A stretch of DNA of 64,000 bases from JADLHS01 sp036274115. Lineage in GTDB: Bacteria > Verrucomicrobiota > Verrucomicrobiia > Limisphaerales > JADLHS01. How positions within the stretch are numbered: position 1 is the first letter of the stretch; each line of letters begins with the position of its first letter. Shown here in pieces: positions 34,528 through 43,208 of this stretch. Below the pieces are notes generated by a model. It did no database searches. It saw only the letters and a list, made by a program, of their open reading frames with translations, and was not told where the DNA came from. The position numbers and the translations under genes were made by a program. The stretch lies in the NCBI GenBank assembly GCA_036274115.1, contig DASUGI010000036.1, positions 1-64,000 of the forward strand. Reading direction: 5' to 3'.

Positions 34528-36963
34528 ATGTCGCGCCTCATTTTACAAGTTTCTATCACTTCGGCCGCCATCTGCTTCGCGACCAGCGCCTGGGCACAGG
34601 ATGGCTTTTGCTTGGTGAACGGCACGACCACTGGTGGCGCCGGCGGTCCAACCATCACCGTCACCAATGGTTCAGACTTCGTTACGCAAGTCGGCATGAC
34701 GGGTCCGCGCATTATTCAGGTAAGCGGGATGCTGAGCATTGGCAGTGCAACGGTGCGCTCGGACAAGACGATTGTAGGAGTAAGCCCGGATGCGGCATTG
34801 CTGGGCCGACTTTCCATTTCCGGGGTGAGCAACGTCATTGTTCAGAACTTGCGAATCACGAGCCCCGGCAACGACGGCATCAGCATTCGCGACCCGAACA
34901 CGCATCATGTCTGGGTGGATCACGTCACGTTCTATGATTGCGGCGATGGCTCCTGCGACATCAGCCAGAACGCCGATTACGTGACGGTTTCCTGGTGCAA
35001 GTTCATGTATCCAACGCAACTGGAACATCGGTTCGCAATGATCGCCGACGGTCAGAGCGGAAATCCCGAGTCGGGCCGCATCACCCTGCATCACAACTGG
35101 TGGAGCACGCGAGCCGACCAGCGCATGGGCGCATCGAGCTATGCCCGCGTGCATTACTACAACAACTTTTTCAACTGCACGAACAATTCGTATTGCTCCA
35201 ACGCGCGAAACGGAACCGAGATCAATTCGGAAAACAATTATTACGCCGGGGTGAAGGACGCCATGACCGTCAGCAGCGGCACGGACGGAAAGATTCGCAC
35301 GAGCGGCAATACCTACGCGAGTTGCACCGGCACCATTCATCCGGGAACCGACTCGGTATTCACCCCGCCCTACCCTTACACCCTCGACGCGACTGCCAAC
35401 GTCCCCAACCTCGTCACCAACAGCGCCGGAGCACCAGGCCCGAATATCGTATTGTTCCCGCCGAAGCTTTGGGACGGCGGTGGCGCGAACAACAATCTGC
35501 GAACGGCCAACAATTGGGGTTACGCCGGAGGTTACAGCGAAGCCCCCAAGGAATACGACACTCTGCTTTTTGCCGGCAGCACCAGGCTGACAGTCAACAA
35601 CGACTTCACGGCGGGCACTGATTTCCCGGCACTCAATTTCAGCAACAACGCAAGCGCGTTCACGTTGAGCGGCAATGCCATTGGCCTTGGCCGGGGCATC
35701 ACCAACGACAGCAGCACCGTCCAGACCATCAACCTGAATCTGGATTTCGCTTACGCCGCCGATCATTTCTCGACCAACCGTTATTTCAACGTCACTTCGC
35801 CGGGCGGCTCCCTCGTGATCAACAGCCAAGTTGCCGGTCAGACCAATGCTTATGGCCGGATTTACTCGGTCACAAAACTCGGGCCCGGTCTGCTTACGCT
35901 GGCTGGCGTCAACACCTTTGCCGCCAACCTGAATCTCAACGGCGGACTGGTGCGTTTCAGCACCTTGGATACAGCGCTACCGGGCAGCCTGGGAATTCTC
36001 AACCGCCTCAACTTCGATGGCGGCGGGTTGCAATGGGCGGACGGCAACACAGCAGACATTACGGTGCGCCCCGTCACCATTCAAACCGGCGGCGCCAGAC
36101 TCGATGTCGGTGCAAACGACGTCATATTCGCCAATGCCTTCGGCAACAACGGCCCCGGTGGGTTGACAAAAACAGGGACCGGCACGCTCACACTGAACGG
36201 CAACAACAATTACAACGGGAGCACTTTGATCGAACAAGGGGTTCTTGCTCTCGGCGCGGCAGGTGCACTACCCAACACGACCAGGATTATCCTGAGCAAC
36301 AATGCTGTCCTTGACGTTTCCGCCCGCAACGACGGCACACTCGTCGTGGGAAACGGAAAATCACTTGTCGGCAACGGCACCATACGTGGCAGCGTTATTG
36401 CAACCGGCGGCTCGACGATCGCTCCGGGATTCTCCATCGGCACACTCGTCATCACCAACTCATTGGCCTTCCAGGCTACCAGCACCAACGTGATGGAAAT
36501 CAGCACGACAGCGCACACCAACGACCTGCTCACGGGCATGATTACCGTGAGCTATGGCGGACGATTGGTCGTTACCAATCTCAGTGGCACGCCTGCCGCC
36601 GGTGACAGCTTCAAGCTCTTCAACGCCGCAAACTACAGCGGCGCATTTTCCAGCGTCGTCCTGCCGCCCCTGGCCAGTCCGCTTTATTGGACGAACAACC
36701 TTGCGGTGGACGGCACGATCACCGTCGTCTCACCCGTGAATGTCACGCCCACAAGCATCGCGTTCGCAGTCACCGGTAATTCGCTGCAACTCTCCTGGCC
36801 ACCCGACCGCACCGGGTGGCGACTGGAAATCCAGACCAACCATCCTGCCACTGGCTTGAGTACCAACTGGTTCACCGTGCCAGGGTCATCGGGCACAAAC
36901 GAAATTTATCTGCCGATTGATACCGCGAACGCCAGCGTTTTCCTCCGGCTCGCGTATCCCTAG
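34528..36963 (+). CDS. Secreted pectate lyase (PL1) fused to beta-strand repeats
   Basis: The start MSRLILQVSITSAAICFATSAWA gives a signal peptide and 811 residues; the gene is 8 bp after the previous stop and clearly co-transcribed. Residues 25-300 are a PL1 beta-helix: NDGISIRDPNTHHVWVDHVTF, then a DISQNADYVTVSWC strand and the Arg-containing RADQRMGASSYARVHYYNNFF near the catalytic site. Residues 320-740 carry the same repeats as the giant protein at 26.9 kb (LTKTGTGTLTLNGNNNYNG). The last 72 residues are the shared C-terminal domain. The enzyme cleaves de-esterified pectate by beta-elimination, complementing the methylesterase encoded just upstream. Confidence 0.92.
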   Translation: MSRLILQVSITSAAICFATSAWAQDGFCLVNGTTTGGAGGPTITVTNGSDFVTQVGMTGPRIIQVSGMLSIGSATVRSDKTIVGVSPDAALLGRLSISGVSNVIVQNLRITSPGNDGISIRDPNTHHVWVDHVTFYDCGDGSCDISQNADYVTVSWCKFMYPTQLEHRFAMIADGQSGNPESGRITLHHNWWSTRADQRMGASSYARVHYYNNFFNCTNNSYCSNARNGTEINSENNYYAGVKDAMTVSSGTDGKIRTSGNTYASCTGTIHPGTDSVFTPPYPYTLDATANVPNLVTNSAGAPGPNIVLFPPKLWDGGGANNNLRTANNWGYAGGYSEAPKEYDTLLFAGSTRLTVNNDFTAGTDFPALNFSNNASAFTLSGNAIGLGRGITNDSSTVQTINLNLDFAYAADHFSTNRYFNVTSPGGSLVINSQVAGQTNAYGRIYSVTKLGPGLLTLAGVNTFAANLNLNGGLVRFSTLDTALPGSLGILNRLNFDGGGLQWADGNTADITVRPVTIQTGGARLDVGANDVIFANAFGNNGPGGLTKTGTGTLTLNGNNNYNGSTLIEQGVLALGAAGALPNTTRIILSNNAVLDVSARNDGTLVVGNGKSLVGNGTIRGSVIATGGSTIAPGFSIGTLVITNSLAFQATSTNVMEISTTAHTNDLLTGMITVSYGGRLVVTNLSGTPAAGDSFKLFNAANYSGAFSSVVLPPLASPLYWTNNLAVDGTITVVSPVNVTPTSIAFAVTGNSLQLSWPPDRTGWRLEIQTNHPATGLSTNWFTVPGSSGTNEIYLPIDTANASVFLRLAYP
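36745..36960 (+). other. Conserved C-terminal domain, copy 3
   Basis: The last 72 codons of the pectate lyase fusion read LQLSWPPDRTGWRLEIQTN, then GLSTNWFTVPGSSGTN, YLPI and VFLRLAYP, the fullest match to the shared pattern. Confidence 0.75.
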
Positions 36964-37012
36964 AGAATTTTCAGTTGGCGCGTGGGCTCGCTTTTGCACA
37001 ATGGGCGTAACC

Positions 37013-38506
37013 ATGAAGCATGTTGTTCACCTTATTGCGTTGTTATTGACCCTGGCTTGCGCTCACGCCAACCCTCTGGTGATCCCACTCTGGCCGGAAG
37101 GCGTTCCGGGACTCAAACCCAATGCCGGGCCCGAAGGAGAGTTCAACGGGCGTTTCACCAACGTTCACAATCCCACGCTGACCATGTATGCGCCGGACGT
37201 TGCCAAAGCCACCGGGGTAGCGGTCATCGTTGCTCCGGGCGGGGGCTACGTCCGGGTCGGTGACGGCAGAACCGATGCGCGTTGGTTGAACTCAATCGGT
37301 ATCACGGCCTTCGTGCTGAAGTATCGCCTGATTGAGTACGGTCACCCCGCGCCCTTGCAGGATGTCCTGCGGGCCGTGCGCATGGTTCGCTCGCGGGCTG
37401 ATGAGTTTGGCGTGCGGGCCGACCGCATCGGCGTCATGGGCGGATCCGCCGGAGGACACCTTGCCGGTTGCGCGGCGACGATGTGGGATTCTCCGGAAGG
37501 GAAAACCGGCCACGCTCGTGATGCGGTGAGCGCCCGACCCAACTTTGCAATTCTGATTTACCCGGTCGTCACGATGGAAACCCCGTCGGTGCATCGCGGT
37601 TCGCGCTACGCTTTGTTTGGGGCCGAGCCGACTCCCGAACAAATGGAATCGGTCTCGCTGGAGAAGAACGTCCGCAGCAACTCGCCCCCCTTCTTTCTCG
37701 TGGCCACCATGGCCGATGCCTCGGTGCGCGTTGAAAACTCGCTGATGCTCTATCAGTCCCTGCGCAATGCCGGCGTTCCCGCCGAAATGCACGTCTATGC
37801 CGCAGGCAGTCATGGAGACAGCCGCGATCCCCAATACGGTCCGACCGCCAAGTGGCCGGCACGTTGCGAAGAATGGTTGCGCTTCAACAAATGGCTGCCG
37901 CCGGAGCAACATGACTTCGGGCGATGGGAAAAGGACATCGCCGCCTTTGAAGCATCGGACCAGACCAACTCCCCCTCGAAAGGACGCGTGGTCTTCACCG
38001 GCTCATCCACCATCCGAATGTGGAAAAGCCTGCCGCAGGATTTGCCCGGCTTGCAGCCTATCAACCGTGGCTTTGGCGGGAGTGATATTGAAGACGCCCT
38101 GCATTTTGCCGACCGGATTATTTTCCCCTACCAACCCAAAAGCGTTTATCTGCGGGCCGGTGGCAACGACCTTTGGAACGGCAAAACCCCGGAGGAAGTC
38201 TTCGTTCACTTCAAAGAGTTCGTTGAAACCGTCCAAAAACGGTCGCCACGAACTGAGATCACGTTTATTTCCTGGAGTCCAACTCTCGCCCGCTGGTCGC
38301 AAGCGAAACGCGAAAAGAAATTGAACGAACTCGTCGCCGCCTATGTGAAAAGCAAGTCGCGCCTGAATTACATCGAAGCCTACGACGTGCCCCTGGGCGC
38401 GGACGGCAAACCGCGAGCGGAACTGTTTCTCTCAGACAAACTTCATTTCAACGAGGCCGGTTACAAACTCCTCGCCGAACGAGTCCGCCAAAGCGTCCGA
38501 CGCTAG
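37013..38506 (+). CDS. Secreted two-domain esterase: alpha/beta hydrolase plus SGNH hydrolase
   Basis: The start MKHVVHLIALLLTLACAHA gives a signal peptide and 497 residues. The first half is an acetylxylan-esterase-like alpha/beta hydrolase: oxyanion VAPGGGY, nucleophile S145 in GGSAGGHLAG and the His in AAGSHGD. The second half is a separate SGNH/GDSL hydrolase: S331 in FTGSSTI, the Gly block GFGGSDI, Asn in AGGNDLW and D475/H478 in DKLHFNEAGY. Both catalytic sets look complete, so the protein could remove two kinds of acyl group from pectin. Its first half is paralogous to the esterase at 63.0 kb. It follows the pectate lyase by 49 bp. Confidence 0.88.
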   Translation: MKHVVHLIALLLTLACAHANPLVIPLWPEGVPGLKPNAGPEGEFNGRFTNVHNPTLTMYAPDVAKATGVAVIVAPGGGYVRVGDGRTDARWLNSIGITAFVLKYRLIEYGHPAPLQDVLRAVRMVRSRADEFGVRADRIGVMGGSAGGHLAGCAATMWDSPEGKTGHARDAVSARPNFAILIYPVVTMETPSVHRGSRYALFGAEPTPEQMESVSLEKNVRSNSPPFFLVATMADASVRVENSLMLYQSLRNAGVPAEMHVYAAGSHGDSRDPQYGPTAKWPARCEEWLRFNKWLPPEQHDFGRWEKDIAAFEASDQTNSPSKGRVVFTGSSTIRMWKSLPQDLPGLQPINRGFGGSDIEDALHFADRIIFPYQPKSVYLRAGGNDLWNGKTPEEVFVHFKEFVETVQKRSPRTEITFISWSPTLARWSQAKREKKLNELVAAYVKSKSRLNYIEAYDVPLGADGKPRAELFLSDKLHFNEAGYKLLAERVRQSVRR

Positions 38507-38565
38507 CAAGCCACGATGTATCCTGGGGCGCGTTGGCGCGGGATGACCGGACCCGCAACCATGAC

Positions 38566-40872
38566 TCACGGCAACGGGTGCAAGCCCTCTGACCTGATTC
38601 TCCACTTTCCGTCTTTCGGAAATCCCGGCGCGTTGTTCGTGTTTCCGTCCCAACCCGCCGCCATCATCGCCACGGCAGAAAGAAACGCACCATTGGCTGG
38701 AAGATAGACCGCAATCTCACGTTTGCGCGCTCCCGGCTTGTTCGACTTTGCCATCGCTTCATCACTGCGTTGCGGACAATGACCGTTCGGCAAGTACCTG
38801 TTGTTCGGCCCTTCACGCAGGAGAATCTCGACCGCAGTTTCGGACCGACCCAACCGAGCTGCCGTCATCGCAATCATTGGGGAGTCCCAGCCCCAGATTT
38901 TCGTTTCCCAATCCCAAGTCATTAGCACCGCGTCCAGCGTGCGCTCCATCGTAACCCGCTCCACTCCCGTTCCTGGCAAAATACCAAGCGGCGCCAGCAT
39001 CGTCGGATGATCGTGCCGGCTGTCGACGTTGTCCCACGTGTCTGGATTCGAACCCAGCGCCACATACTTCCCATCCTTTTGTGGCACCGGTGCGAGATGC
39101 TGAATGATGTGATCCCATTTCTCGTCTCGCTTCATACCCAATCGCAAGCGCCATTGCTGCGCCGTTTCCAGCGCCCATTGCCAATACGCCAGTTCAAACG
39201 ATGGATTTTGACTCGTGCCCTGATCGTAAATCTCCTGGGCAATCCACAGCGGCGGCCCGAGCACGTAAACCTTCTTCGCCTCATCGTAATGAAGCATTGA
39301 GGCCATGCAATCCGCGGTCTCCAGCACCAGTTCGCGATAACGGCTCAACGTCTCGGAGGACGGATTATTGCGATACAACAGTTCGCACAAATGGACCAGG
39401 TGCGGTTGATTCCAGACAATAAGCGGATTGCCGCCGGGACTTTCACGCATTTCCGGCCCGGTCATCTTGGCCCATCGTGCGCCACGCAGCCCCCTGCTCT
39501 TCGCGAGTTCACGCGCCGCAAGCAACTGCTTCTGATACCATTCGAGATTCTTTGCCAGCAACTCGTCATTGCCCCACAACGCAAAATGCGCCGTGTGCCA
39601 CCAGATCATTTCGGTGTGATGCTTGCCGTACCAGGTATTGCACGTCAGCCCGGATTCCTGCGGCGGCACATCGCCCGCCATCTGCACCGCCACGAGATAA
39701 CGCGAAAGGATGATGCGTTCCTCAATCTTCGTTGCCCGCGGGTCGGTGCTACCGGAAAAGTCCACTGCCGCACTGTTGCGCCAGAAATCCTCCCAATGTT
39801 TTGCGCTCGCCACCAGGCATTCGGCCACGCTCGGTACTCCCAGGGTAGGATCAACCTCCGATCCGAACATCACCGTAAACTCCAGTACTTTGCCGGCTTG
39901 CTCTCCCGTGGAACGCGCGAGCGCTATCCTGAACGCATGCGCCCCAGCCTCAGTCATCTGTGCACCGTGTTTCCAGACTACTATCGCCCGATAGGAAGTG
40001 CTGCCAATTTTCCGGTAAACGCGTGCCCGGTTGTCCCAGGTTTCGCCAATCCAGGTTTTGTGCAACTCCGGGTGTGACCAATCCAATGCGGGAGTATTCT
40101 TTGTCGCCGGATCATGACCGCGGGGAAAGGCGAGCTTCGCGCCGAGTTTTCCCTCGCTTACCAAATCCGATTCAATCCGAACCCCGATCAAGTCGTATCC
40201 GGGATGACAAACAGTCGTCACCTTCACTGGTTTGCCGTCGATCTCGTACTGGCTCTCAATGACGCCGCGCCATAAATCCAGGCGTTGCTCCGGCTTTTGA
40301 ATATCCTCCGGCGTGAGCGGCGAGCCATCCGCCTTCACATAGTCGAGCAGGATTTGCCCCAGCGGATGGCTGCGGGGATTTTTACGCAACCAGTCACCGG
40401 CCGGCGTGGAAGCTTGGGTCGGATAACCAACAACCCGACCGTCGGCCTGCTTGAAGTCCTTGTTCGCATCGGAGAGTTTGTAGTTGTTCGGATTCGGATC
40501 ACTCACCCAGCACCAGCGGGATTGCGTCTCCGTCGGCACGCCCCAGCGGTGATAATGCTCCGCGAAGGTTTGCAGCCCGGTGATGTCCGCCGTGAAGGCA
40601 AAACCGCCGTTGCCGACCGTAAGCGGCGCATCCGCGTCCACTTTGCGGATAACGGGATTGTGCCGCGTGACCAGTGCCTGGCGGTCGATTGGCGGAATGG
40701 CTTCCGAACCGGACGTGGTCACCGCGAACGCCAGCGCTCCTCCCAAAGCGGCGGTAAACACGCCGCACTCCAGACGCTTCGCGGCTACTCTGCGCCACCG
40801 GGTTGCGGTGGCTTCAGCACCGCTTTGCTCCGCGCTCAGAATGCCAGACTTATTTGGCCTTGAGATTCGCAT
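38566..40872 (-). CDS. Six-hairpin glycosidase-like protein (GH65/GH95-like), unassigned family
   Basis: The start is uncertain: the frame opens at 40959 inside the GH95 gene; the Met at 40872 is used here, giving about 768 residues. Residues 30-70 cross a palindromic repeat and may be non-native, and a hydrophobic stretch (AALGGALAFAVTTSGSEA) could serve as signal peptide. The body has a beta-sandwich opening PLTVGNGGFAFTADITG and an (alpha/alpha)6 region with HHTEMIWWHTAHFALWG and NPLIVWNQPHLVHLCEL. No catalytic pair can be named. It is the last gene of the rhamnogalacturonan operon and overlaps GH95 by 23 bp at this start. Substrate unknown. Confidence 0.7.
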   Translation of the reverse strand: MRISRPNKSGILSAEQSGAEATATRWRRVAAKRLECGVFTAALGGALAFAVTTSGSEAIPPIDRQALVTRHNPVIRKVDADAPLTVGNGGFAFTADITGLQTFAEHYHRWGVPTETQSRWCWVSDPNPNNYKLSDANKDFKQADGRVVGYPTQASTPAGDWLRKNPRSHPLGQILLDYVKADGSPLTPEDIQKPEQRLDLWRGVIESQYEIDGKPVKVTTVCHPGYDLIGVRIESDLVSEGKLGAKLAFPRGHDPATKNTPALDWSHPELHKTWIGETWDNRARVYRKIGSTSYRAIVVWKHGAQMTEAGAHAFRIALARSTGEQAGKVLEFTVMFGSEVDPTLGVPSVAECLVASAKHWEDFWRNSAAVDFSGSTDPRATKIEERIILSRYLVAVQMAGDVPPQESGLTCNTWYGKHHTEMIWWHTAHFALWGNDELLAKNLEWYQKQLLAARELAKSRGLRGARWAKMTGPEMRESPGGNPLIVWNQPHLVHLCELLYRNNPSSETLSRYRELVLETADCMASMLHYDEAKKVYVLGPPLWIAQEIYDQGTSQNPSFELAYWQWALETAQQWRLRLGMKRDEKWDHIIQHLAPVPQKDGKYVALGSNPDTWDNVDSRHDHPTMLAPLGILPGTGVERVTMERTLDAVLMTWDWETKIWGWDSPMIAMTAARLGRSETAVEILLREGPNNRYLPNGHCPQRSDEAMAKSNKPGARKREIAVYLPANGAFLSAVAMMAAGWDGNTNNAPGFPKDGKWRIRSEGLHPLP
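40794..40823. repeat. Small palindromes in the 5' end of the GH65/GH95-like gene
   Basis: GCCACCG-GGTTG-CGGTGGC (40794-40812) is a perfect 7-bp inverted repeat, overlapped by GCGGTGGCTTCAGCACCGC (40805-40823). Together with nearby GCGGCGGTAAACACGCCGC it suggests a repeat element inside the coding start, as at the GH28 gene. Confidence 0.55.
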
Positions 40873-43201
40873 CAAGAGAGATTGCTTTGCCTTTTCGAAC
40901 CTTCGCTTCAACCACCTTGTCTCCGCAGCGGATTCTGCAAAGGTTCGCTCCATTAACATTCCGCAGCCCGGCCGATGCCAATTTGCCGTCCTTCCAACTC
41001 AAATCCACTTCGTAGCCGCCACGTGCCCGCAATCCCTTGACCGAACCGTTCGACCAGGACTTGGGCAGCGCCGGCAGCAACTCAATTTCGCCCGCGTGCG
41101 ATTGCACCAGCATTTCACAAATGCCCGCGACGCCGCCAAAGTTTCCATCAATCTGAAATGGCGGGTGCGTATCGAAAAGATTCGGCAACGTGGACCTGGC
41201 AAGCAGCGCTTGAACGTTTTCACCCGCCTTGTCGCCCTCCGCCAACCGAGCCCAAAAGCTGATGATCCACGCACGACTCCAGCCAGTATGTCCACCACCC
41301 GCGGCCAGTCGCCCTTCGAGCGACTTACGCGCTGCCGCCGCGAGTGCCGGCGTGCCCGTGCGCGTAATCTGCCGCCCGGGATGCAATGCGAACAGATGCG
41401 AAACGTGTCGATGCCCCGGCTCCGCTTCCTTAAACTCCTCGCTCCACTCCATCAATCGCCCATCGCTGCCGATTCGCGGTCCCAACAGATACGTTATTGC
41501 GTTCTCAGCCTGCGCCATTGTTGGTTCCGTCACGCCCAGCACGCGGGTCGCTTCCAGATAATTGTTCAGCGCATCCCAGACAATTTCCTGCTCCATCGCC
41601 GGTCCCATGCACAGCGAAGCCTTTTGTCCGTCCGCTGTGATGAAGGTATTTTCCGGCGAAGTTGCCGGTCCAGCCACGAGTTTGCCCGACTGCGGATCCG
41701 AGACCAACCAGTCCAGGCTGAACTCCGCCGAAGCGCGCAAAGTGGGCAAGACGCGACGCAGATAATTGGTGTCGCGCGAAAAAGCAAAATGTTCCCACAA
41801 GTGCTGAGATAACCATGCCCCCGCGGAAGGCGACAATCCCCAGGACGGTGATTCGCCCGGCGCGGTGAATCCCCAGGCGTTCGCCAGGGTGTGAACCGTC
41901 CAGCCCCGGGCGTTGTAGTGCGTTTTCGCCGTCTTGGTGCCCGGACCGGTGAGAAACGCAATGTAACGATCCAATGGTTCAAAACACTCCGGCAGATTCG
42001 CTGTCTCAGCCGGCCAATAAATCATCTGCAAGTTGATGTTCGCATGGTAATCGCTACTCCAGGGCGGTTGCATCGTGTCCGCCCACAGACCCTGCAAATG
42101 CATCGGCATGTCGCCCGGCCGCGAGGAACTGATCATCAGGTAACGGCCAAACTGAAAGTAGAGCGAAATCAGAGAAGGATCATTCGCGCCACTCTGGAGT
42201 GCTTTCAAGCGCTCATCCGTGGGCAGCTTCGCATTCTCGCTCGCCCCCAGGTCGAGCGACGTTCGATTGAACAGCTTCTGGTAATCCGCCACATGCGCAG
42301 CCCGCAACTTCTTGAACGACTTTTTCGCGGCGGCAGCCAATTGCTCTGCCGTTTTCTTCTCAGGATCGCCGTGTCGCCAATCCGGAAGCTGCATTCGATA
42401 ATCTGTCGCCGCTGCCAAAAGCAACAGCACTTCGTTCGCGTTCTCAATGCGCAAACCGTTCTCATCAGCCGTAACCTTGCCGCCCCGGGGAAGGGCTTTC
42501 ACCCGGGCGGCATATTTCATCCCGGCGTTCGTCACGCCATCCCACAATTGTCCGCGCATCAGCAGCTCATTGGCTCCAACCGCAGAAATTTCCGCCGCTT
42601 CAGCCCGGCTCAGGTTCAGGCGAAAGTTCAATGCCCCGCGCCGATTGGCACTCAAGCGCACGACCAGGACTTGATCCGGCGCACTGGAAAACAGTTGCCG
42701 CTCAAACTTCACGCCGTCCGCCTCGTAGGTTACTGATGCCGTTGCGGTCGTGAGATCTAACGCACGGCGATAGTTTGTCGCATTCGTGCCGTGCTCAAAT
42801 TCCAGCCTCAAGTCGCCTAGAGACTGATAACTGCCATACTTGATGCGCGCGCCGCGTCCTTGCCCTGAACCTGGTCCTTTACAAATCAGCTTTTGATTCG
42901 CCAGCTTCTGCGCCTCGGCATACTTCCCCGCAAACAGCAACTCGCGAATCTGCGGCAAGGCCCGAAGCGCTTCAGGATTGTCATCATCGCCCGGACCGCC
43001 CGACCACAGGGAATCTTCGTTCAATTGAAGGCGCTCCGAGTCGACGCCACCAAAGATCATCGCCCCAATCCGCCCGTTACCAATGGGCGTTGCCTCGTTC
43101 CAATTCTTCGCGGGCTGGCGATGCCAGATCGTCAACGGCTCATCTGCCCGCACGCTGAACACCGCAACCAAACCAATCACAAACCACATCAATCGCTTCA
43201 T
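40850..43201 (-). CDS. Secreted GH95 alpha-L-fucosidase/galactosidase
   Basis: The 783-residue protein has a signal peptide (MKRLMWFVIGLVAVFSVRA) and the complete GH95 layout: the beta-sandwich beginning IWHRQPAKNWNEATPIGNGRIGAM, then an (alpha/alpha)6 barrel with MHLQGLWADTMQPPWSSDYHANINLQMIYWP. E539 in EQEIVWD fits the general acid and SPENTF the Asn pair region; GRLMEWSEEF and PPFQIDGNFGG are further family motifs. It removes alpha-L-fucose or alpha-L-galactose from pectin side chains. It lies 7 bp downstream of the GH2 gene. Confidence 0.94.
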   Translation of the reverse strand: MKRLMWFVIGLVAVFSVRADEPLTIWHRQPAKNWNEATPIGNGRIGAMIFGGVDSERLQLNEDSLWSGGPGDDDNPEALRALPQIRELLFAGKYAEAQKLANQKLICKGPGSGQGRGARIKYGSYQSLGDLRLEFEHGTNATNYRRALDLTTATASVTYEADGVKFERQLFSSAPDQVLVVRLSANRRGALNFRLNLSRAEAAEISAVGANELLMRGQLWDGVTNAGMKYAARVKALPRGGKVTADENGLRIENANEVLLLLAAATDYRMQLPDWRHGDPEKKTAEQLAAAAKKSFKKLRAAHVADYQKLFNRTSLDLGASENAKLPTDERLKALQSGANDPSLISLYFQFGRYLMISSSRPGDMPMHLQGLWADTMQPPWSSDYHANINLQMIYWPAETANLPECFEPLDRYIAFLTGPGTKTAKTHYNARGWTVHTLANAWGFTAPGESPSWGLSPSAGAWLSQHLWEHFAFSRDTNYLRRVLPTLRASAEFSLDWLVSDPQSGKLVAGPATSPENTFITADGQKASLCMGPAMEQEIVWDALNNYLEATRVLGVTEPTMAQAENAITYLLGPRIGSDGRLMEWSEEFKEAEPGHRHVSHLFALHPGRQITRTGTPALAAAARKSLEGRLAAGGGHTGWSRAWIISFWARLAEGDKAGENVQALLARSTLPNLFDTHPPFQIDGNFGGVAGICEMLVQSHAGEIELLPALPKSWSNGSVKGLRARGGYEVDLSWKDGKLASAGLRNVNGANLCRIRCGDKVVEAKVRKGKAISLDANLKAK

Positions 43202-43208
43202 GCATTCC

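Noticed and set aside
26858..36963. Classical autotransporters or PEP-CTERM proteins
   Set aside because: Although the repeats are of the autotransporter-associated type, none of the proteins has a C-terminal beta-barrel, and their ends lack the PEP motif, membrane helix and basic tail.
36993..37001. TTGTGCAAA on the minus strand, matching half of the XylR-type operator, before the two-esterase gene
   Set aside because: A single 9-base match is expected about once by chance in a window of this size and there is no second half-site at 21 bp.
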